From an uncultured Microcaldota archaeon (lineage in GTDB: Archaea; Micrarchaeota; Micrarchaeia; Micrarchaeales; Micrarchaeaceae): 10,338 bases of DNA. Below are positions 1-4,658 of the stretch, piece by piece. The position numbers were made by a program, and so were the translations under genes. The stretch is taken from NCBI GenBank assembly GCA_903858385.1, contig CAIOIN010000108.1, positions 1 to 10,338 on the forward strand. Direction: 5' to 3'. Every line of letters starts with the position of its first letter. Position 1 is the first letter of the stretch. The notes under the pieces are model-generated. The model was not told where the DNA came from. It saw only the letters and a program-made list of their open reading frames with translations, and ran no database searches.

Positions 1-1912
1 CAAGAGGGTCAGAGTTACCCCCGCTCTTTGCCAGCGCTTCTTCCCCTTGAAAAGGGCTTTCGCGTACTGGCGGTGAGCAGGCGTCACCCACTGTGCTTGG
101 CCTTTCGGCTTTGCGGTGAGTTGTGTTTTTGTTAAACAGTTGTCGTTCCCTGGTTAGTGACATCTGCATATCCCATACGCAGACATGGCTTATCGATAAC
201 TTACGCCACCAATTTGCCGAATTCCCTAACATCAGTTATTCCGTCACACCTTGGCTTGTTCAGCCAGCAGCACCTGTAATGGTTCTAGGTACGGACTGGA
301 ATGATCGTTGCAGATTCCCTTTTCACGGGCTCAGGAATTCATCCTATCAGTTCATTTAGCTGCTTCTCCTCATAACGAGACTCCGCAGCCCTTTGCACTC
401 AAATAAAGGACTATCCCCAAACTTCAGAAATCTGCCTTGTGTTGCCACACCTACATCCCAGGGGATGGAATATTAACCATCTTCCCTTTTGCTGCCGTGT
501 TATTGGCAGGCAGCTTAGGATCGCCTAACTCTCCGCTGACGAGCGTTGCGAAGAAAACCTTGTGCTTCCGGTGTATGGGATTCTCACCCATATATGCTGT
601 TACTAATACCAGGATATTCTCTATGACGTGGTCCATACTTTCTTTCGAAGGTACTTCTTGCCACGCCATGCGCCCCCTTACCCGTGCTTGCGCACGCTAG
701 GGTATCGGTACCGGATTTAGCCCCGTATATCTTCAGTGAGGAGCACCTCAACTGGTACGCTATAACGCGTTTTTTAAAGGATGGCTGCTTCTGAGCCTAC
801 CTCCCAGCTGTCTGTGATACTCCCGACTTTTAGAACACTCAATCCGGATTTGGGGACCTTAACCTTAGTCACTATCTTTGCAGTCTCGCGGTACTAGCTT
901 ACCCAGTATCGCCGACTCTTGGGATCTACGCAGCGCATGCATTCGGAGTTTGATAGGTGAGCTGTGCCTTACGACACAATTCCCACCAGTCGGTCGCTCT
1001 ACCGCATACGCAAGCTAACCCAAAGCTATCCTAAAGATACTTCAGAGGGGACCCGCTATTGCCATGTTCGATAGGTATATCGCCGCTACACGTAACTCAC
1101 CCAATAGGGCATGCCATAATAGGTTGCGGGCCTCCACCAGACGTTAGTCTAGCTTCGCCCTAGTCACGCGTAGTTCACAATGGCTTCGGGTCGTAAAAGA
1201 GTGACTCAGGCATTTTCATACCATGCACCTCGCATGCTGCGTGCTCTCGCTTTCGCTGCGCCTTTCGGCTCGCCACTCCAATACACTCCCTGGCTCTTGC
1301 TTCAAGAAGAATGACAAGACACTGCTCCATGTCCTTCGTTGGATTCTTTCGAATCTTCACTTCAGGTCACTTCAAAGCTTTCGCGCCTTGCCTTCATGTC
1401 GCCACCTAGTTTCAGATCTTTTCAATCCCACACGTGTGGGTTCTTTTCAGCTTTCCCTCGCGGTACTTGTACGCTATCGGTCTGTAGTCAATATTTAGGG
1501 TTGGGGTTTAATGCCCCCGTATTCACTCTGCATAATCAAGCAGAATTACTCTCTTGTAGCATCGTCCATCACACTCCGCTTACGAGGCTGTCACTCTCTA
1601 TGGCCGTTCTTTCCAGAACGCTCAGCTCGTGCTTTGGATAGAGCGCTACGCCACATCTCCAAACCTTTTGCAAGGCCGGATTCGGTATGCCCTTCGCAGC
1701 TTTTAATCGCTTTACTCGCTGCATCGCTTTCGCTTTCTTCTCCTGCGGGTACTAAGATATTTCAGTTCCCCGCGTGCGCGTATCTCTCGATACAAATCGG
1801 TGATCCCAGGTTCAAAGCCTGACTTGCGGCTACCCTGGGCTTATCGCAGCTTGCCACGACCTTCTTCGCAACTACAGCCAAGCCATCCTCTAGGTGGCTT
1901 AAAATAATTTGC
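1..1912 (-). rRNA. rrl: 23S ribosomal RNA, 5' two-thirds (partial)
   Basis: Read on the minus strand this is an archaeal large-subunit rRNA. Near its 5' end is the GGAUGGCUUGG block (around 1878-1888), followed by the CCGAUAGCG...GUACCGCGAGGGAAAGCUGAAAAGAACCC block (around 1432-1484), the GTPase-centre segment with AGAAGCAGCCAUC (around 780-792), and helix 69 with GUAACUCUGACCC just before the window edge. By alignment from memory, position 1 falls next to E. coli U1926, so about 1,000 bases of the 3' part lie outside. The span is close in length to the matching E. coli region, so no large intron is present inside it. The 5' end is approximate, estimated from the distance to the conserved GGAUGGC block. 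All open reading frames here are chance translations of the rRNA gene. No 16S gene precedes it. Confidence 0.97.
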
Positions 1913-2062
1913 AAGCTCTTCTCCTCACATCAATCGCGCAAAAGCACGATCTCACAAGCATTAAAACGACAGATTACACCCTCTAGACTACGTATCTTCA
2001 CAAAGCAGAAAAACGCCTTCGAATACTAGAGCCTATGAGAGCTCATGCTGCCATAATAGCAC
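1913..2062 (-). other. 5' leader of the 23S rRNA transcript, with hairpins
   Basis: This stretch separates the 23S promoter from the mature 5' end and has no credible gene. Two secondary structures are visible on the transcribed strand. One is a 7-bp stem with a UUUU loop (1933-1950; AUCGUGC pairs with GCGCGAU, with one G-U). The other is a longer-range stem pairing 2026-2031 (CUCUAG) with 1981-1986 (CUAGAG). Sequence next to the rRNA 5' end probably joins a processing stem with the 3' flank, which lies outside the window. No tRNA and no convincing C/D-box RNA was found. The 5' limit is inferred from the TATA position. Confidence 0.5.
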
Positions 2063-2083
2063 CGGATATATTATGCGGTAGGG

Positions 2084-2093
2084 GTTTAAATAG
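2084..2093 (-). promoter_or_regulatory. TATA box of the 23S rRNA promoter
   Basis: On the minus strand the sequence is CTATTTAAAC, a good archaeal TATA box that would start transcription near 2062, about 150 bases upstream of the mature 23S. A second A/T-rich element, CATAATATATCC (2064-2075, minus), could be a second, nearer promoter. Their position between divergent genes supports an independent start for the 23S gene. Activity is inferred. Confidence 0.55.
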
Positions 2094-2109
2094 ATTTGCT
2101 TGACGCCGC

Positions 2110-2125
2110 ATTAGCGGATTAGCGG
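2110..2125 (+). repeat. tandem 8-base repeat ATTAGCGG x2 upstream of the kinase promoter
   Basis: ATTAGCGG occurs twice with no spacer, 15 bases upstream of the TATA box of the amino acid kinase gene and about 17 bases upstream of the divergent 23S TATA box. A phased direct repeat between two promoters could bind a regulator. It could also be chance. Confidence 0.4.
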
Positions 2126-2140
2126 AATTCATAGCAAATG

Positions 2141-2149
2141 CTTTATATC
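2141..2149 (+). promoter_or_regulatory. TATA box for the amino acid kinase gene
   Basis: CTTTATATC lies 46 bases upstream (centre to ATG) of the chosen start codon. It predicts a start of transcription near 2171 and a leader of about 20 bases carrying the GAGG ribosome-binding site. A short inverted repeat, AGCA-AA-TGCT (2133-2142), abuts it on the upstream side, in the position of the TFB-recognition element. Confidence 0.6.
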
Positions 2150-2190
2150 TCCTGGGAAAAGGCCATATGCCAGATTGAGGGTTTTGATTG

Positions 2191-2997
2191 ATGGATAGCG
2201 GCAAGAGCATCGCGGCACTGCAGGGCAATACTGTGGTGGTGAAGATCGGTTCGCTCAGCGAGAGCGTTTTTGGCAACAGTTACGTCGCAGATGTGCTCAA
2301 GGACGTGCAGTTCCTGCAAAGATTGGGATCGAATCCCGTTGTGGTGCACGGCGGCGGGAAGGAGGTCACGGAGGTCATGAAGTCAAGGGACATGAAGCCG
2401 GTGTTCTATAGGGGTTCGAGAGTGACCGATAAGGGCGCTCTTGAGGTGCTCAGGGAGGTCATGCCGAGGATAGGAGCCGACATTGTCGGAAGCATCGGCG
2501 AAAAAGCGGAGCAGGTTGTCGGGTACAGGGGGTTGTTGAGGGTCGAGCCCGCAGAGACGGTCTATGGTTATGTTGGCAATGTGATAGAAGTCAATGCCGG
2601 TCTGCTGCGCTGCATGATCGATGGCGGCATGGTGCCGGTGGTGACGCCGCTGGGTTTTGACGACACGCAGATATACAACGTGAATGGGGATATGGCGGCT
2701 AGCGCGGTGGCCGTGGCGCTAAAATCGGCCAGACTGGTTTTTGTCACAGGAATCGACGGGGTCATGGACGGCCAGACCTTGCTGCACGAGATCAACGGCG
2801 GCAAATTCGGGGAGATGCTGCAAGGCGGCAGCATAAGCGGCGGGATGGAGCCGAAGGTGAGCGCCGGCATATTCGCCGCGAACAACGGCGTCAGGAAGGT
2901 AAGCATAATAAACGGCACGAGGGAGCATGCGCTGCTCAGCGAGCTGATGAGCGATGAGGGCACCGGCACGAATGTCGTCGCCAAGCTGCGCTCCTGA
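2191..2997 (+). CDS. argB: acetylglutamate kinase-like amino acid kinase (ArgB/LysZ family)
   Basis: Predicted ATP-dependent kinase of the amino acid kinase fold, 268 residues, a normal length for N-acetylglutamate kinase, which phosphorylates the gamma-carboxyl group in arginine (or, as LysZ, lysine/ornithine) synthesis. Visible motifs: VVVKIGS with Lys18 in the phosphate loop; HGGG at 53-56; GSRVTD at 75-80 (Arg77 in the substrate site); NVNGDMAA at 163-170; GIDGVMDG at 187-194; GGMEPKV at 217-223 with Lys222. The first loop reads KIGS, where acetylglutamate kinases usually have KxGG; glutamate 5-kinases have a similar KxGS/T. ATG at 2191 is preferred over the adjacent TTG at 2188 because GAGG (2177-2180) is suitably spaced. 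No other arginine or lysine gene is nearby, so acetylglutamate versus a LysW-carried substrate cannot be decided. The RVTD motif favours the ArgB type. Confidence 0.87.
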   Translation: MDSGKSIAALQGNTVVVKIGSLSESVFGNSYVADVLKDVQFLQRLGSNPVVVHGGGKEVTEVMKSRDMKPVFYRGSRVTDKGALEVLREVMPRIGADIVGSIGEKAEQVVGYRGLLRVEPAETVYGYVGNVIEVNAGLLRCMIDGGMVPVVTPLGFDDTQIYNVNGDMAASAVAVALKSARLVFVTGIDGVMDGQTLLHEINGGKFGEMLQGGSISGGMEPKVSAGIFAANNGVRKVSIINGTREHALLSELMSDEGTGTNVVAKLRS

Positions 2998-3006
2998 TTC
3001 CAAAAG

Positions 3007-3111
3007 TGCAGGGGGTGAGATTCGAACTCACGTAGGCGCTAAGGCCGCGGGATCTTAAGTCCCGTGCGATTTTCTGTGGCGCTTTGCCTGACCAGACTCC
3101 GCCACCCCTGC
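3007..3111 (-). tRNA. tRNA-Leu(UAA), apparently interrupted by an intron in the D arm
   Basis: On the minus strand the acceptor stem GCAGGGG pairs perfectly with CCCCUGC and the discriminator base is A. The T arm is GUGAG-UUCGAAU-CUCAC and the anticodon arm is CGGGA-CUUAAGA-UCCCG, giving anticodon UAA (3057-3055), which reads Leu UUA. A class II variable arm (GGC...GCC) is present. No CCA is encoded. The gene is 105 bases, about 18-20 more than expected. The excess lies between the D loop (AGUCUGGU) and the 3' half of the D stem: GCGG (3102-3099) pairs with UCGC (3069-3066) only if the intervening bases are removed. A TTTT tract (3005-3002, minus) follows the 3' end. The 5' end is 2 bases after the stop codon of the PAC2-family gene. 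Confidence 0.95.
3071..3090 (-). other. probable noncanonical intron in tRNA-Leu (D loop)
   Basis: These 20 bases do not fit a mature tRNA-Leu. Removing them leaves a standard D arm, GCGG-AGUCUGGUA-UCGC, with GG for positions 18-19. An imperfect bulge-helix-bulge fold can be drawn: UCUG (3096-3093) pairs with CAGA (3076-3073), a 3-base bulge GUC follows at the 5' junction, a 3-base bulge AAA lies at the 3' junction, and an internal GGC/GCC stem (3088-3086 with 3080-3078) closes the intron. Splicing after the second bulge base on each side gives the stated limits. An 18-base intron at 3071-3088 would also give an acceptable D loop. The boundaries are inferred; the excess length is directly seen. 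Confidence 0.65.
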
Positions 3112-3113
3112 AT

Positions 3114-3848
3114 TTAAGCGTACATCGACGGGCCAGAATCGGTTATGGCCTGCTTGTAATTCTCATGACTTTCCGTGTGCTTCTTTATGAGCTCCTGTAT
3201 CTTCGCTTCCACCAGCCTCGCCTCCTTTTCAAGCTCTGTGGTGTCTATGTCAAGATGCAGCAGCGTGTTCAGGCTCTTTATCGCCAGCTCCGCGTATTTC
3301 GGGTCTATTATGTTCTGTATTATCGGCACAAGCAGGCTCACATCAGGCAGCTTGTCTTGGGTGGAATCGGTGAGAAGCAGTGCGCTGATTCCGGTCGCCA
3401 CGCCCTCTTCTATGGGCTTGAAGCCCGATTTCTCGAGGCTCTTGACGAGTTCCGGAGTTGACGCCATCACGTAAACTATGTCCTTGCCGTCTAGCTTTGG
3501 TATCCCACCCATGGAGAATATTTTGGCTATGCCGTTGTCCTTCACGAACTTATAGACGGAGTTGCTCAGCGGGTATATCAGCTCCATCGGCATCGCAAAC
3601 TCCGCGAATATCGTGACTATTTTGTACTTGTCGTTCACGTAGACCCTTATGGGGGGCATCGGCGTCTTGTGGTGTATCGAGATCAGCGGCGGGAAGTCGT
3701 CGCTCTCCAGATAGCCGGTGTATTCCATGCCGAGCTTGTCTATGATGTAGCTTATCGCCATCGGTCCGACGAGCCCGAGGCCCGGAAATCCTTCTATTAG
3801 CGTGTAGCCTTTGAGATCTTTTTTCTTGAGAATCTTTATGTTGATCAT
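3114..3848 (-). CDS. PAC2-family proteasome assembly chaperone homologue
   Basis: Cytosolic protein of the PAC2/DUF75 family (archaeal PbaA/PbaB-like), thought to help assemble the 20S proteasome alpha ring. The 244 residues show the family opening IEGFPGLGLVGPMAISYII (18-36), the DFPPL segment (51-55), PPIRVY (65-70), a conserved FAEFAMP (81-87) and MGGIPK (113-118). A charged helix that could form a coiled coil spans about 203-230. The last three residues, Met-Tyr-Ala, fit the hydrophobic-Tyr-X tail used to dock into proteasome pockets. ATG at 3848 is chosen because the upstream in-frame ATG at 3878 lies inside the TATA box, while 3848 is about 32 bases from that box's centre, giving a nearly leaderless message. 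The stop codon is 2 bases before tRNA-Leu, suggesting a shared transcript. Confidence 0.88.
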   Translation of the reverse strand: MINIKILKKKDLKGYTLIEGFPGLGLVGPMAISYIIDKLGMEYTGYLESDDFPPLISIHHKTPMPPIRVYVNDKYKIVTIFAEFAMPMELIYPLSNSVYKFVKDNGIAKIFSMGGIPKLDGKDIVYVMASTPELVKSLEKSGFKPIEEGVATGISALLLTDSTQDKLPDVSLLVPIIQNIIDPKYAELAIKSLNTLLHLDIDTTELEKEARLVEAKIQELIKKHTESHENYKQAITDSGPSMYA

Positions 3849-3876
3849 GATACCACAAACCCTTTTGGTTGAATAC

Positions 3877-3885
3877 ATATAAAAA
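3877..3885 (-). promoter_or_regulatory. TATA box for the PAC2-family gene
   Basis: TTTTTATAT on the minus strand predicts transcription starting near 3854, only a few bases before the ATG at 3848. No convincing ribosome-binding site fits between them. tRNA-Leu, lacking a clear TATA box of its own, may also depend on this promoter. Confidence 0.65.
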
Positions 3886-3893
3886 CGTTGAAT

Positions 3894-3928
3894 TATGCCC
3901 GGACTTTGTTGATTTTATCGTCGGCATA
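3894..3928. repeat. inverted repeat in the divergent PAC2 / small-protein control region
   Basis: TATGCC (3894-3899) and GGCATA (3923-3928) are perfect inverted copies separated by 23 bases, lying just upstream of both divergent TATA boxes. It could be an operator for one or both genes. Six-base arms may arise by chance. Confidence 0.3.
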
Positions 3929-3932
3929 TCGA

Positions 3933-3945
3933 GAGCAATTTCTAC
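3933..3945 (+). promoter_or_regulatory. shared promoter-proximal motif GAGCAATTTCTAC
   Basis: This 13-base sequence matches 12 of 13 bases at 4641-4653, upstream of the DUF192 gene. Here it sits 5 bases upstream of the TATA box of the small repeat-protein gene. In the other case it lies on the opposite side relative to transcription but is likewise close to the TATA box. A factor-binding site is possible. Confidence 0.3.
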
Positions 3946-3950
3946 GATAG

Positions 3951-3960
3951 TTATTTAAAT
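3951..3960 (+). promoter_or_regulatory. TATA box for the small tandem-repeat protein
   Basis: TTATTTAAAT predicts transcription starting at about 3981-3984. That places the AUG at 3991 some 8 bases into the message and excludes the in-frame TTG at 3979. Confidence 0.65.
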
Positions 3961-3990
3961 CTGCTAGGAGAAGTATTCTTGGTGAATTGT

Positions 3991-4215
3991 ATGGCAGAAC
4001 GAGTGGGCAAAGAAAAAATATCGAGAGAAGATGGATACCTCTACTTCCTAGGAAAGGACGGGTATGCTTGGAGGACGCCGATGAAGACGAACTCAAGGGG
4101 CAGAAAGTCGAAGGTAGGAAGCGAAAAGGTAAGCAGGCAGGATGGTTTCCTCTACTTCATCGACAAGAGCGGTTACATTGCAAGGGCAAAGATGAACAGG
4201 AGGGGAAGGAGGTAA
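3991..4215 (+). CDS. small basic protein of two tandem repeats, function unknown
   Basis: I do not recognise a named function. The 74 residues consist almost entirely of two copies of one unit (residues 5-39 and 42-74, offset 37). The shared pattern is V-G-x-E-K-[IV]-S-R-x-D-G-[YF]-L-Y-F-[LI]-x-K-x-G-Y. The alternating aromatic and hydrophobic residues (GYLYFLGKDGYAW; GFLYFIDKSGYIA) suggest a beta-hairpin per copy. Each copy ends in an Arg/Lys-rich tail (SRGRK; NRRGRR), suggesting nucleic-acid or ribosome contact; that is inference. No signal peptide or membrane segment is seen. ATG at 3991 is preferred: GGTGA (3981-3985) lies 5 bases upstream and the TATA box places the message start just before it. 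The gene has its own promoter and faces the DUF192 gene. Confidence 0.8.
   Translation: MAERVGKEKISREDGYLYFLGKDGYAWRTPMKTNSRGRKSKVGSEKVSRQDGFLYFIDKSGYIARAKMNRRGRR
4003..4212 (+). repeat. internal gene duplication within the small protein
   Basis: The two coding repeats occupy about 4003-4107 and 4114-4212. They are clear at protein level but have diverged at DNA level, so the duplication looks old and maintained by selection, unlike a recent slippage event. Confidence 0.75.
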
Positions 4216-4218
4216 ATC

Positions 4219-4260
4219 TCCTTTCTTCTTTATTTGTTTTCTATTCCTTTTTTTATCTTT
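4219..4260 (+). terminator. T-rich terminator after the small gene
   Basis: Immediately after the stop codon the plus strand becomes a pyrimidine tract with repeated T runs, including seven Ts at 4248-4254. Archaeal transcription commonly ends at such tracts without a hairpin. The tract lies inside the lysine-rich 3' coding end of the convergent DUF192 gene. Confidence 0.5.
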
Positions 4261-4604
4261 ATTTTACTCCCTGCATTTATGCTGTTCTTTTTCAGGAATC
4301 CTGATCTGAATTCGATGACGTACCTTGCCTTGCCCTTCGGGTTGTAGGTCTTGAACGTGAATCCCTTGTCGGGCTTCAGGTCCGAGGCCATGTCGACGAT
4401 ATTGAGGTCTTTGCCGAGCCACAGCACGTCTATCGGGAAGAGCATGTTCTGCATCGTCAGGCCCTGCATGCCGTCCCTGTTCGAGATGAAGAGCATGCAC
4501 GTATCCCAATCGATGCCCTTCCTGAACATGAGGCCGATGGCGCGCTTGAAGAAGGAGTCCGCGATCAGGGCCTTGCACTTCTTGCCGCCGATCTGCACCG
4601 GCAT
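4230..4604 (-). CDS. DUF192 (UPF0127) family protein
   Basis: A 124-residue member of the widespread DUF192 family, whose biochemical role is not established. Family landmarks: ADSFFKRAIGLMFRKG (15-30), MLFI (37-40), LTMQNMLFPIDVLWL (49-63, the conserved M-x-N-M...PID-V core), IVDM (69-72), VIEFRSGF (96-103) and the closing NAGSKIKI (110-117). Many bacterial members carry a signal peptide; none is present here, so it is probably cytosolic. ATG at 4604 is chosen because the TATA-like element at 4625-4632 lies about 25 bases upstream, predicting a leaderless message. In-frame starts at 4622 (ATG) and 4646 (TTG) would add residues with no family counterpart. It is downstream of the aldehyde dehydrogenase on the same strand with a 54-base gap. 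Confidence 0.85.
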   Translation of the reverse strand: MPVQIGGKKCKALIADSFFKRAIGLMFRKGIDWDTCMLFISNRDGMQGLTMQNMLFPIDVLWLGKDLNIVDMASDLKPDKGFTFKTYNPKGKARYVIEFRSGFLKKNSINAGSKIKIKKGIENK

Positions 4605-4624
4605 GGTCGAATAGTGCTGCATCG

Positions 4625-4632
4625 AGTATATC
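4625..4632 (-). promoter_or_regulatory. TATA-like element for the DUF192 gene
   Basis: GATATACT on the minus strand is centred about 25 bases before the ATG at 4604, so a transcript could begin at or next to the start codon. Cotranscription from the aldehyde dehydrogenase gene is an alternative. Confidence 0.45.
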
Positions 4633-4640
4633 AGTTTTAG

Positions 4641-4653
4641 GAACAATTTCTAC
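4641..4653 (-). promoter_or_regulatory. second copy of the shared 13-base promoter motif
   Basis: Plus-strand GAACAATTTCTAC, lying between the aldehyde dehydrogenase stop codon and the DUF192 TATA element. It differs by one base from the copy at 3933-3945. A weaker relative, GAACAATTTTTTA, is at 6305-6317 in front of the aldehyde dehydrogenase. Confidence 0.3.
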
Positions 4654-4658
4654 ACCGC

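Noticed and set aside
1185..1416. Variable stretch of the 23S that might hide an intron
   Set aside because: Its length (about 231 bases) is close to the matching E. coli segment (about 215 bases), and conserved blocks flank it at the expected distance.
123..1822. Several open reading frames of 60-103 codons on both strands
   Set aside because: They lie wholly within a clearly recognisable 23S rRNA gene and have no protein-like features.
1913..2190. Search for tRNA-Ala, 5S rRNA or a C/D-box RNA in the 23S leader
   Set aside because: No cloverleaf, 5S-like block or paired C and D boxes could be drawn; only simple hairpins are present.
2568..3003. Long minus-strand frames opposite the kinase gene
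   Set aside because: These are shadows caused by the codon bias of the real gene; they show no start signal or family motif.
3849..3878. Ten-residue N-terminal extension of the PAC2 protein from ATG at 3878
   Set aside because: That ATG is part of the TATA box, so it would not be transcribed; the extension also has no family counterpart.
3893..4096. 67-codon minus-strand frame in the divergent control region
   Set aside because: It spans two promoters and the start of the repeat-protein gene, and its translation is serine/leucine-rich without any motif.
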